In this document: positions 1 through 6,870 of the stretch, in pieces | Layout: the number at the start of each line of letters is the position of its first letter | How positions within the stretch are numbered: the stretch's first letter is position 1 | Assembly (NCBI RefSeq): GCF_018614055.1 | Contig: NZ_JAGGPB010000070.1 | Location: forward strand, 1 to 64,000 | Origin: Streptomyces sp. ISL-98 | GTDB lineage: Bacteria; Actinomycetota; Actinomycetes; Streptomycetales; Streptomycetaceae | Reading direction: 5' to 3' | DNA: 64,000 nt | Position numbers and translations under genes: made by a program | The notes under the pieces: model-generated | The model's input: the letters and a program-made list of their open reading frames with translations, nothing else | What the model was told of the DNA's origin: nothing | Database searches by the model: none

Positions 1-17
1 ATTTCTGGCGCATCACA

Positions 18-380
18 CTAGAAGCCGCAGTACACGGTGCTTCCGTTGTCGCTGAGGAGGTTGTCACGGACCCATCCCAATCGGCCGGTATGGTCGTTCC
101 GCAGGAAGGTCCAGGTGTAACCGTCGTTGCCGTTGGTGTAGCAGTGGTAGTCCAGCACCTCCAAAATTTGGACCTGCCCCGTGATGGCGCAATTGGTGCT
201 CGAGCCCGTGCGCTGGTTAGCCCCGTCGCCGGTGCGTCGCCACGAATTACTGTCCTTGTCGCTCGGGATGGACCCGCACGCCGCATTTGCCACGGCAGGC
301 GTGGCCATTGCAATGCCGAGCAACGGGGTGATCAGCCCCAGGGCAACGGCTGAGGACAGTGCAGATTTGTTTATCTTCAT
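18..380 (-). CDS. small secreted protein with SH3-like C-terminus
   Basis: A 120-residue exported protein of unknown role. Residues 1-32 form a Sec signal peptide (basic KINK start, Ala/Leu-rich core, likely cleavage after AVANA). The mature part has four cysteines, enough for two disulfides, and ends with a GWVRDNLL segment resembling bacterial SH3 domains of secreted wall-associated proteins; that link is inference. ATGs at 386 and 380 are both possible. I chose 380 because it gives a normal basic n-region, while the frame further upstream adds residues unsuited to a signal peptide. It stands alone next to a transposase scar. Confidence 0.7.
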   Translation of the reverse strand: MKINKSALSSAVALGLITPLLGIAMATPAVANAACGSIPSDKDSNSWRRTGDGANQRTGSSTNCAITGQVQILEVLDYHCYTNGNDGYTWTFLRNDHTGRLGWVRDNLLSDNGSTVYCGF

Positions 381-520
381 GAACATGCCGTGATCGTACG
401 CGGTTCGAATGGGCAAGGGAAGGACAGGGTCTGTCAAAAAAAGAACGGCTCTGACAAGATTTTCGTAGCTGGTGATCGGTCTCGCGGTTCTGGCCTCGAC
501 TGCTGTGTCGGTGGGGCAGG

Positions 521-718
521 TTGGTGGCGTTTGATGTCAAGTTGACGGCCTTGCTATCCCATCTGGCCGGGGTGCTGGTCGAGAGGGTGGACACGAGCGA
601 GGTCCTGGTCAGGATCACGGTGCGGACCGCCTCGGAAATCTCGGTGACCTGCCCGGGCTGCGGGCATGAGTCGGCGTGGGAGCACAGTCGCTACGTGCGG
701 CATGTCGCCGACGAGGCT
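521..718 (+). pseudogene. ISL3-family transposase, N-terminal remnant
   Basis: From a GTG at 521 about 66 residues match the N-terminal zinc-ribbon part of ISL3-type transposases: a hydrophobic start, then CPGCGHES, HSRYVR and a VADEA ending. That is the pattern CxxC...HSRYxRxLAD known from the family. The frame then loses all transposase character near 718; the full protein is normally 400-500 residues, so the DDE catalytic domain is missing. About 90 bases upstream a GGCTCTGACAAG stretch (near 452) could be a decayed terminal repeat, but I cannot pair it with a right end. A dead insertion element. Confidence 0.6.
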
Positions 719-722
719 CGCC

Positions 723-904
723 ATGAACTTGCTCTCCTGGGGCGAGAACACCCTCTTCACCCTCGACTGGCACCCCCTCCGGGGCCCCGGCACCCGGATG
801 CACGGACTCCCCGTGGACTACGTTGTCGCGGTCCGCAACGGCATGATGCTGACGAAGCTGGCCCGGATCGCGGTGCGCGAGCATGAGGTACTTCTCGCAC
901 ACGC
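723..904 (+). pseudogene. coding remnant of unknown origin fused to the transposase scar
   Basis: In a different frame from the transposase fragment, an open stretch from ATG 723 shows strong codon bias (nearly every third base G or C) and an ordinary protein-like composition (SWGENTLFTLDWHPL, RMHGLPVDYVV, LARIAVREHEVLL). It runs without a break into the 3' end of the oxidoreductase gene on the other strand, so its own end is lost. I do not recognise the family. It may be the middle of a gene into which the insertion element jumped before both decayed. Confidence 0.3.
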
Positions 905-1918
905 CTATCTGTTCAGGTCGGCTAGTACGCGCAAAGTGTGCAGGTCAGGGGCCGTCACCAGCAGGTCGGTGACCGGGCCCTTGCGCCAGAGGTCCAGACG
1001 TTCCGCTATGCGCTCACGTGTGCCCACGAGTGAGATCTCGTCGGCGAAGGCGTCGGGTACCGCCAGTACCGCCTCCTCCTTGCGGCCCGCGAGGAACAGC
1101 TCCTGGATGCGGTGGGCCTCCTCCTCGAAGCCCATTCGGCCCATCAGGTCGGCGTGGAAGTTACGGGCCGCGTGGCCCATGCCGCCGATGTAGAAACCCA
1201 GCATCGCCTTGACCGGCAGCAGCCCCTCCGCGACGTCGTCGCAGACCTTCGCCCGGGCCATCGGCGCGATCATGAAGTGGTCGGGGAGGCCGACGAGCGA
1301 CGCCGCGTACACGTCGGTGCGCATCGGCGACCAGTACAGCGGCAGCCAGCCGTCGGCGATGCGGGTCGTCTGGGCGATGTTCTTGGGGCCCTCCGCGCCG
1401 AGGAGTACGGGGAGACCGGCCCGGAGCGGATGCGTGATCGGCTTGAGCGGCTTGCCGATGCCGACCGCGTTCGTACCCCGGTAAGGCAGCGGGTGGAACC
1501 GCCCGTCCAGCTCAACCGGGGCCTCGCGCCTCAGCACTTGGCGGATTACGTCGACGTACTCACGGGTCGCGGTGAGCGGACTGGCGGGGAAGGGGCGTCC
1601 GTACCAGCCCTCGACCACCTGAGGACCCGAAAGGCCGAGCCCGAGCATCATCCGGCCGCCGGACAGGTGGTCGAGGGTGAGTGCGTGCATGGCCGTGGCG
1701 GTGGGTGTGCGGGCCGCCATCTGCGCGACGGCCGTGCCGAGCCGGATGCGGGAGGTGTACGCCGCGATCCAGGTGAGCGGGGTGAACGCGTCGGAGCCCC
1801 ATGCCTCGGCGGTCCATACGGAGTCGTAGCCGAGCCGCTCCGCCTCACGGGCCAGGTCGAGGTGGCGGGGGTGGTCGGGGCCGCGACCCCAGTAGCCGAG
1901 AGCGAGTCCGAGGCGCAT
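905..1918 (-). CDS. LLM-class F420-dependent oxidoreductase
   Basis: A 337-residue luciferase-like monooxygenase-fold flavin/F420 enzyme. The N-terminus (GLALGYWG), the segment DSVWTAEAWGSDAFTPL and the glycine-rich RMMLGLGLSGPQVVEGWYG are typical of the F420-dependent branch related to M. tuberculosis Rv3520c, which lies in that organism's sterol-catabolism region. It would use reduced F420 to reduce or oxidise an unidentified substrate in the cytosol. The start has an AGGAT ribosome site 7 bases upstream. Only 29 bases before the ATG lies a CTGAC-N5-GTCAG inverted repeat, also found in front of the acyl-CoA dehydrogenase at 6871. That supports a role in the same catabolic regulon. Confidence 0.88.
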   Translation of the reverse strand: MRLGLALGYWGRGPDHPRHLDLAREAERLGYDSVWTAEAWGSDAFTPLTWIAAYTSRIRLGTAVAQMAARTPTATAMHALTLDHLSGGRMMLGLGLSGPQVVEGWYGRPFPASPLTATREYVDVIRQVLRREAPVELDGRFHPLPYRGTNAVGIGKPLKPITHPLRAGLPVLLGAEGPKNIAQTTRIADGWLPLYWSPMRTDVYAASLVGLPDHFMIAPMARAKVCDDVAEGLLPVKAMLGFYIGGMGHAARNFHADLMGRMGFEEEAHRIQELFLAGRKEEAVLAVPDAFADEISLVGTRERIAERLDLWRKGPVTDLLVTAPDLHTLRVLADLNR

Positions 1919-1946
1919 CGCGCGATCCTGTCCAGTCTGACGGCCC

Positions 1947-1961
1947 CTGACGGCCCGTCAG
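1947..1961. promoter_or_regulatory. CTGAC-N5-GTCAG operator-like inverted repeat
   Basis: CTGACGGCCCGTCAG, with a second copy of CTGACGGCCC directly to its left (1937-1946), so three half-sites lie in tandem 29 bases upstream of the LLM oxidoreductase start. The same CTGAC-N5-GTCAG architecture occurs at 6828-6846. Spacing and symmetry suit a TetR-type dimer; the regulator is not identified. Confidence 0.5.
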
Positions 1962-2040
1962 TAGAAATGATGACCGGGCGACTGTACGACAACGGCCCCC
2001 CACCCGGAAGGGCGAAGGGCCGACTGTAGTTGCGCTTGTG

Positions 2041-2913
2041 TCAGCCGCGCTGGATGCCGGTGGTGTCCTGGAGGACGCCTCGGCGGCCGTCCTGCGTCTG
2101 GGCGACCAGACCGGAACCGCGCTGCTCCACCGCGAGGTACCACGTACCGGGCGCCAGCTCCGCGATCGGCGTCGGCGAACCGTCCTCCGCGTACAGCGGA
2201 CGGGCCACCGGAACCGCGAACCAGAACGGCGCGAAGTCGGCGGCAGGCGCGGCAGCTTGCTGCGCCTGCGGGGCCGGAGCCTGCGGCTGGCCGGCCTGCT
2301 GGCCCGCCTGCTGACCCTGCGGCGCCTGGGCGCCGTACGGCTGAGGCTGCCCCGGACCGGGCTGACCCGGCTGACCGCCGTAGGGTGGCTGCTGCGCGCC
2401 CGGGTAGCCGTAGCCACCGGGGCCCGGCTGACCGGGCTGCCCACCGTACGGCTGCGCGACCTGCGGCCTCGGGGCGCCCACGAGCGGGGCCTTGAGCGCC
2501 GGGACGAGCGGCGCGGCAACGGCCCCGCCGGCGAGAATTAGTACCGCGAGCAGGCCGAGGATCTGGCCCGCGCCGGCGTTGCTGCCGTCGATGATCGTCC
2601 AGAAGGCGGTCCAGGCTGCGAAGATGCTGAGCGCGACACCAAACTGACCGAGGTCAAGACCGGCGATCTTGCGCTGCTGCGGCAGGGCGCGGGACACCAC
2701 GATGAGTGCAGCCGCGATCACGCCGGCGAGGTAGATGCTCATCAGAATGCCCAGGCCGTCCCAGGCGTTGCCGGATTCGACCGCCGGAGGGCAGAAATTG
2801 CCCGAGCAAGCCGGCTTGTCGTACGACTTGAAATCGAGGAACGAGGCGATGAACAGCATCACCGCTGCTCCGATCACCACGCCGTCGCCTCGAGTGAGGG
2901 AGCGGATGTTCAC
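2041..2913 (-). CDS. four-helix membrane protein with Pro/Gly/Gln-rich cytoplasmic region
   Basis: A 290-residue membrane protein of unknown function. Four hydrophobic segments lie in the first ~150 residues (GVVIGAAVMLFIASFLDF, then ILMSIYLAGVIAAALIVV, FGVALSIFAAWTAFW and ILGLLAVLILAGGAVAAPLV). The first loop has a cysteine pair (PACSGNFC). A low-complexity stretch of PYGGQPGQPGPG-type repeats follows at about 160-235, then a folded C-terminal tail (FAPFWFAVPVARPLY) that looks like a small beta domain. I place the start at the GTG at 2913, which has AAGGA 8 bases upstream; the longer frame has no ribosome site and no sensible N-terminus. Similar proteins are common in streptomycetes. Confidence 0.78.
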   Translation of the reverse strand: MNIRSLTRGDGVVIGAAVMLFIASFLDFKSYDKPACSGNFCPPAVESGNAWDGLGILMSIYLAGVIAAALIVVSRALPQQRKIAGLDLGQFGVALSIFAAWTAFWTIIDGSNAGAGQILGLLAVLILAGGAVAAPLVPALKAPLVGAPRPQVAQPYGGQPGQPGPGGYGYPGAQQPPYGGQPGQPGPGQPQPYGAQAPQGQQAGQQAGQPQAPAPQAQQAAAPAADFAPFWFAVPVARPLYAEDGSPTPIAELAPGTWYLAVEQRGSGLVAQTQDGRRGVLQDTTGIQRG

Positions 2914-3043
2914 TTTGAAGGTCCTTAGTGGGTCGTCTCGTCGGGTCGGCACAGTGCTGCACAGTGCGAAGCTCGGGGGCGGCTCCCCATCGTACGGATG
3001 AATGTATCGTCCCACCGGCGGGGGCAGCCGCCGGGTATCAGAC

Positions 3044-4009
3044 CTACCCCTTGAGGTAACTCCCGATGCCGTTGGCGATTCCCTGGGCCGCCTTCTGGCG
3101 CCAACCCCCGTCCGTCAGCAGAGCCGCGTCCTTCGGGTCACGCATATTGCCGCATTCGATGAACACTTTCGGGACAGTGCTCAGATTGAGACCACCGAGG
3201 TCGTCGCGCACGTCCAACCCCGTACCGCCGCCCACGTAGTTGGAGGGCGCGCTGCCCGTCGCCCGTACGAACTTCCCCGCGATCCGCGTCCCGAGTTCGC
3301 GCGACGGGCCGACGATCTTCGTGGTGTCCGCCACACCGCCCTTCACCAGGGCGGGCAGGATCATATGGAAGCCGCGGTGGCCCACCGCGGAGCCGTCCGC
3401 GTGGACCGAGATGACGGCATCTGCCTTCGCCTCGTTGCCGATACGGGCCCGCTCGTCGATGCACGGGCCGTACGGGCGGTCGTTGTTCTGCACCAACTTC
3501 ACCGTGGCGCCCTGCTCTTCGAGAAGCGTGCGCAGACGGCGCGAGACGTCGAGGGTGAACGCGGCCTCGGTGTAACCGGCGTCGGTGGACGTGCCGGTGG
3601 TGTCGCATTCCTTGCGGTTCGTGCCGATGTCTACCAGTTTGTTGATTTCGCGCGTGTGGCGGAAATTACCCGGGTTGTGACCGGGATCCACCACTACGAC
3701 CTTGCCCGTGAGGGGGCCCTTCGCGGCAGGCGAGGACGGCGAGGACGGCGAAGACGGGGAGGCCCCGGAAGTCGTCGGCGCCGGCGGCGCGGGCTTCGGC
3801 TGCGGCGACGCCGGTCCCGTGGCGGACCGGCTCTGGCTCGGCAGCGCCTTCGGCGGCAGCCCACTGCCCTCCGCGCCACTCACGCCCTGCCACACCAGCC
3901 ACCCGGCCAGTGCGGTCGGCACCAGCGCGGCGACCGCGACGGTGAGGTTGCCGCGGCCGGAGAAGCGGCGAGACGGCCGGGACGTGGGGGGAGGGCTGTC
4001 ATACGACAC
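3044..4009 (-). CDS. N-acetylmuramoyl-L-alanine amidase (Amidase_3 family)
   Basis: A 321-residue zinc amidase that cleaves the bond between muramic acid and L-alanine in peptidoglycan. An N-terminal membrane anchor (about residues 24-42) and a Pro/Ser-rich linker (about 50-100) place the catalytic domain outside. The zinc ligands are visible: His in VVDPGHNPG, Glu in DAGYTEAAFTLD and His in ISVHADG, with the catalytic Glu in VFIECGNMR near the C-terminus. Two extra cysteines (KECDTTG, YGPCIDE) may form a disulfide. It starts with GTG; a -10-like TAGCAT lies 6 bases before it, suggesting a leaderless transcript. The stand-alone context suggests a wall-remodelling role. Confidence 0.93.
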   Translation of the reverse strand: MSYDSPPPTSRPSRRFSGRGNLTVAVAALVPTALAGWLVWQGVSGAEGSGLPPKALPSQSRSATGPASPQPKPAPPAPTTSGASPSSPSSPSSPAAKGPLTGKVVVVDPGHNPGNFRHTREINKLVDIGTNRKECDTTGTSTDAGYTEAAFTLDVSRRLRTLLEEQGATVKLVQNNDRPYGPCIDERARIGNEAKADAVISVHADGSAVGHRGFHMILPALVKGGVADTTKIVGPSRELGTRIAGKFVRATGSAPSNYVGGGTGLDVRDDLGGLNLSTVPKVFIECGNMRDPKDAALLTDGGWRQKAAQGIANGIGSYLKG

Positions 4010-4015
4010 GCAGTG

Positions 4016-4021
4016 ATGCTA
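4016..4021 (-). promoter_or_regulatory. -10 box of leaderless amidase transcript
   Basis: TAGCAT on the minus strand, separated by six bases from the GTG start at 4009, with no ribosome-binding site between. The spacing puts the transcription start on or next to the start codon. Confidence 0.45.
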
Positions 4022-4031
4022 TCCGGCCGGC

Positions 4032-4679
4032 TCAGATCCCCGAGGATGTACGCCGCAGGACGCGCAGCGAGTCGTTCACCGAGATTTCGGTGAAGGCGCC
4101 GGACGCGAGGGCACGCAGGTACACGCGGTACGGCGCCTGGCCGCCGTCCGCCGGGTCGGGGAACACGTCGTGGATGACGAGCAGCCCCCCGTCGGCGACG
4201 TGCGGCGCCCAGCCGTCGTAGTCGCCGTTCGCGTGCTCGTCGGTGTGCCCGCCGTCGATGAAGACGAGGCCCACCTTGCCGCCCCATACGGCCGCGACCT
4301 GCGGCGAACGCCCCACGATCGCCACGACGTGGTCCTCAAGACCCGCCTTGTGGAGCGTGCGGCGGAAGGTCGGGAGGGTGTCCATCCGGCCCACCTCCGG
4401 GTCCACGACGCTCGGGTCGTGGTACTCCCAGCCCGGCTGCTGCTCCTCGCTGCCCCGGTGGTGGTCGACGGTGATCGCGACCGTACCGGCCTCGCGGGCG
4501 GCATCGGCGAGCAGGATCGTGGAGCGCCCGCAGTACGTGCCGACCTCCAGGAGGGGCAGCCCGAGCGCGCCCGCTTCGGCGGCGGCGGCGTACAGGGCCA
4601 GCCCTTCACCTACCGGCATGAAGCCCTTGGCGGCCTCGAATGCGGCGAGCGTCTCCGGCTTGGGCGCGGCGGCGGCCAT
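4032..4679 (-). CDS. class I SAM-dependent methyltransferase
   Basis: A 215-residue Rossmann-fold methyltransferase. Motif I is LLEVGTYCGRSTILLADAA (glycine-rich SAM loop), followed by an acidic strand end (ITVDHH). FIDGGHTDEHANGDYDGW carries the D/H residues typical of the Methyltransf_24 group, which often modifies sugars or secondary metabolites. The substrate is unknown. The start at 4679 is set by AGGAGG seven bases upstream; the frame stays open a further 13 codons, with no ribosome site for a longer start. It runs in the same direction as the amidase, 22 bases apart, and could share its transcript. Confidence 0.85.
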   Translation of the reverse strand: MAAAAPKPETLAAFEAAKGFMPVGEGLALYAAAAEAGALGLPLLEVGTYCGRSTILLADAAREAGTVAITVDHHRGSEEQQPGWEYHDPSVVDPEVGRMDTLPTFRRTLHKAGLEDHVVAIVGRSPQVAAVWGGKVGLVFIDGGHTDEHANGDYDGWAPHVADGGLLVIHDVFPDPADGGQAPYRVYLRALASGAFTEISVNDSLRVLRRTSSGI

Positions 4680-4736
4680 GGGGTTCCTCCTGGTCGTGCG
4701 CGTGTACTGGGCGGTCACATCGTAGGGCGGGCCCGT

Positions 4737-5153
4737 TCACGGCTTCGCGTCGCACTCGAACCAGACCGTCTTGCCGCCCGGCAGCCGCACCGTGCCCCAG
4801 CGGTCCGTCACGGCCTCGACGAGCCGCAGCCCGCGCCCGCCCTCGGCGAGCTCGTCCGCTCCCTCTACGGTGCGCGCCGGGCGGGGATAGCCGTCCGTGA
4901 CCTCCACCCGCAGGCGACCGGGTCGGCGGAGGATGAGAAGTGTGCAGTGCCGGCCGGGCACGTGCCGTACGACGTTGGCGACGAGCTCGGTGAGCGCGAG
5001 TTCGGCGGCGTCGGTCAGCTCGGCCATGTCCCAGCGGGCCAGAAACATCCGCACGATGCGCCGCATGTGCCGCGCGGAATGCTCACCGACGGTGAAGCCC
5101 ATCCGGTAGCTGGCGTCAATATCCGCTGGTGACTGGTCAGTTGCGTGATTCAT
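4737..5153 (-). CDS. ATP-binding protein of the anti-sigma-factor kinase type (HATPase_c)
   Basis: A 138-residue protein with the GHKL/HATPase fold of RsbW-like regulators. It has the N-box ALTELVANVVRH, the G1-like VEVTDGYPRP and the GRGLRLVEAVTDRWG segment, which bind ATP-Mg. In streptomycetes hundreds of such proteins exist, many encoded next to an XRE/DUF5753 regulator and a DUF397 protein, as here, where it is divergent from the XRE gene at 5239. It probably acts as a switch protein through partner binding rather than as a classical kinase; partner and output are unknown. Confidence 0.87.
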   Translation of the reverse strand: MNHATDQSPADIDASYRMGFTVGEHSARHMRRIVRMFLARWDMAELTDAAELALTELVANVVRHVPGRHCTLLILRRPGRLRVEVTDGYPRPARTVEGADELAEGGRGLRLVEAVTDRWGTVRLPGGKTVWFECDAKP

Positions 5154-5238
5154 GTCACCAGGATGCAGTGGCGCGATTACGCTCGGCTACTGACCGAAAC
5201 GAACGCCGCGAGGCGTGAACTTGGGGGTGGCCGCCGAC

Positions 5239-6087
5239 ATGGTCAACATCCGCGATCTCGACCCCAGCGCATCGCCGCTGGACTACTACGGCTCCGAACT
5301 GCGCCGCCTGAGAGACGAGGCGGGGCTGCTGCAGGGGCAGCTCGGCAGCATCATCTTCTGTACGGGCTCGCTGATCGGCCAGGTCGAGACGGCGAAGAAG
5401 GTGCCGACCCGGGACTTCTCGGAACGGTTGGACGCGGCGCTGGGGACGGGAGGGACGTTCTCTCGACTGGTGGGGCTGGTGCTGCGGAGTCAGTTGCCGC
5501 ACTGGTTCCAGCCGTTTGCGGAGATGGAGGCGAAGGCGACGTACATCTCCTCGTACCAGGCGCAGTTGGTGTACGGCTTGCTGCAGACGGAGGCGTACGC
5601 GCGGGCGGTTCTGGCAACGGGTCTGCCGGACAACCTGGACGAGCTGGTGGCGGCTCGAATGGAACGCCAGCGGATCCTGTGCCGGAAGCATCCGCCCATG
5701 ATCTGGGTGGTGCTGGACGAGGCCGCGCTGTATCGGCCGATCGGCGGCTTGGAGGTCATGCGGAATCAACTGGTTCACTTGTTGAGCTTCCGCGAGGAGC
5801 GCTGGGTGAGGATCCAGGTGCTCCCCTTCTCCGCCGGTGAACACGCAAGCCTGATCGGTTCGTTCACCACCATGCGGTTCGACGATGATCCGGACCTCGT
5901 GTACTCGGAGGACCTCATCTCGGGGCACATGACTGCCAACCCTGAGACTGTCAAGGAAGCCGCCCTTCGTTACGCTCACTTGCAGGCCGCTGCTCTCTCT
6001 GTAGAGGATTCGGCGGCACTGATCATCCGCGTAATGGAGGAACGTTATGGGCACCAGCCAGGACCTGACCAACGCGCGATGGCGTAA
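5239..6087 (+). CDS. XRE-family regulator with DUF5753 domain
   Basis: A 282-residue DNA-binding protein. Residues ~15-75 form a helix-turn-helix of the Cro/C1 type (YGSELRRLRDEAGLLQGQLG ... GSLIGQVETAKKVP). Residues ~95-270 form the DUF5753 domain shared with WhiJ-like developmental regulators of streptomycetes. I start at the ATG at 5239, 8 bases after GGGGGTGG. The last 41 bases overlap the DUF397 gene, implying translational coupling. The divergent HATPase gene and the DUF397 gene complete the usual three-gene module linked to control of differentiation and antibiotic production; that role is by analogy only. Confidence 0.9.
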   Translation: MVNIRDLDPSASPLDYYGSELRRLRDEAGLLQGQLGSIIFCTGSLIGQVETAKKVPTRDFSERLDAALGTGGTFSRLVGLVLRSQLPHWFQPFAEMEAKATYISSYQAQLVYGLLQTEAYARAVLATGLPDNLDELVAARMERQRILCRKHPPMIWVVLDEAALYRPIGGLEVMRNQLVHLLSFREERWVRIQVLPFSAGEHASLIGSFTTMRFDDDPDLVYSEDLISGHMTANPETVKEAALRYAHLQAAALSVEDSAALIIRVMEERYGHQPGPDQRAMA

Positions 6088-6322
6088 GTCCAGCTACAGC
6101 GGTAACACCGGCGGTGAATGCATCGAGTGCGCGCCGCTCGGCGCAGCCGCCTGGCGCAAGTCGTCGTACAGCGGCAGCACTGGCGGCGACTGCGTCGAGG
6201 TCGCCGCTCAGCCGTGCCGTATCGCCGTCCGCGACTCCAAGAACCCCGACGGTCCCGCATTCGCCGTCGCCCCCTCCGCGTTCGCCGCGTTCGTCACGGC
6301 CGCCGCCGAGGGCGGCCTCTGA
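6047..6322 (+). CDS. DUF397 protein with internally duplicated motif
   Basis: A 91-residue DUF397 protein. The family normally has one WRKSSYSG...GGxCVEVA segment followed by VAVRDSK. Here the first motif occurs twice (WRKSSYSGNTGGECIECA, then WRKSSYSGSTGGDCVEVA), before IAVRDSKNPDGPAFAV. It starts inside the 3' end of the XRE gene (41-base overlap) with GAGG just ahead of the ATG. DUF397 proteins are encoded with XRE/DUF5753 regulators and are thought to modulate them; the exact mechanism is not established. Confidence 0.9.
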   Translation: MGTSQDLTNARWRKSSYSGNTGGECIECAPLGAAAWRKSSYSGSTGGDCVEVAAQPCRIAVRDSKNPDGPAFAVAPSAFAAFVTAAAEGGL

Positions 6323-6336
6323 GAGGTACCGCCACA

Positions 6337-6372
6337 GCACTCCGCCCCGGTACATGTACCGGGGCGGAGTGC
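6337..6372. terminator. 36-bp perfect palindrome between convergent genes
   Basis: Two 18-base arms with no spacer (centre GTACATGTAC) lie between the DUF397 stop at 6322 and the stop of the convergent gene at 6379. As RNA it forms a very strong GC-rich hairpin from either strand, so I read it as a bidirectional terminator. A protein-binding site is an alternative. Confidence 0.7.
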
Positions 6373-6378
6373 GCGTGC

Positions 6379-6717
6379 TCAGCGGAAGATCACCGAGCGC
6401 ATCTTGAGGTGGCTGGAGGAGCCGCCGCCGGGCCGAAGGGCAAAGCCGGGGCCTTCGCAGTTCGCCTCGACGAAGGCAGTGGCGAACTCATTCGTGGTGT
6501 TCAGGGGGGCGCTGGCGGCCGGGGCACCGCCCTCCACCTCCGGCAGGTTGATGCACCTCCCGCTCTCGGGGTTGGCCAGGTGGCCGATCCGACCGTTCTC
6601 CTGCTCGTCCAAGTAGGCGTAGCTGAAGTCTCCCGAGGCTGCACTCGCCGAGGTCGGCAGGGTCAGGGCGAGCGAGAAGGCGCCGAGGGCGGCGGCCAGG
6701 GTGTTGCGAAGTCGCAT
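6379..6717 (-). CDS. small secreted protein
   Basis: A 112-residue exported protein of unknown function. A signal peptide covers residues 1-27 (MRLRNTLAAALG, ending SASA). The mature part is acidic with two cysteines (SGRCINLPE and EANCEGPGF), probably one disulfide, and resembles the many peptidase-inhibitor-like or 'beta/gamma crystallin-like' small secreted proteins of streptomycetes without matching one I can name. The start at 6717 follows AAGGATGGAATCTC. It is monocistronic, ending at the palindromic terminator. Confidence 0.7.
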   Translation of the reverse strand: MRLRNTLAAALGAFSLALTLPTSASAASGDFSYAYLDEQENGRIGHLANPESGRCINLPEVEGGAPAASAPLNTTNEFATAFVEANCEGPGFALRPGGGSSSHLKMRSVIFR

Positions 6718-6827
6718 GAGATTCCATCCTTTGAGGGCTGCGATACCGACAGTCCATTTCCCACCGATATGTCCCACTATGTCCGCACCACTCGAACGGG
6801 TTGGGCCGTATCGATTCTTCGCCCGCT

Positions 6828-6846
6828 ATCTGACCTACCGTCAGAT
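6828..6846. promoter_or_regulatory. CTGAC-N5-GTCAG operator-like inverted repeat
   Basis: ATCTGAC-CTACC-GTCAGAT, perfect 7-base arms with a 5-base spacer. It sits where the -35 region of the acyl-CoA dehydrogenase promoter should be, directly adjoining the KstR-like site. The core matches the repeat at 1947-1961. Confidence 0.55.
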
Positions 6847-6860
6847 TGAAACGTGTTCTA
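6847..6860. promoter_or_regulatory. KstR-like operator before acyl-CoA dehydrogenase
   Basis: TGAAACGTGTTCTA fits the mycobacterial KstR consensus TNNAACNNGTTNNA at every fixed position. Its right edge overlaps a -10 box (TAGTCT, 6859-6864) that stands 6 bases before the ATG at 6871, an ideal position for repression of a leaderless transcript. Confidence 0.65.
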
Positions 6861-6870
6861 GTCTGCCTGT

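Noticed and set aside
390..420. GGTTCGAAT-like T-loop near the first gene, considered as a tRNA
   Set aside because: No acceptor or anticodon stem can be folded around it.
615..902. Minus-strand frame opposite the transposase scar
   Set aside because: Codon bias favours the plus strand (723-904); the minus frame has no start signal and a shadow-like composition.
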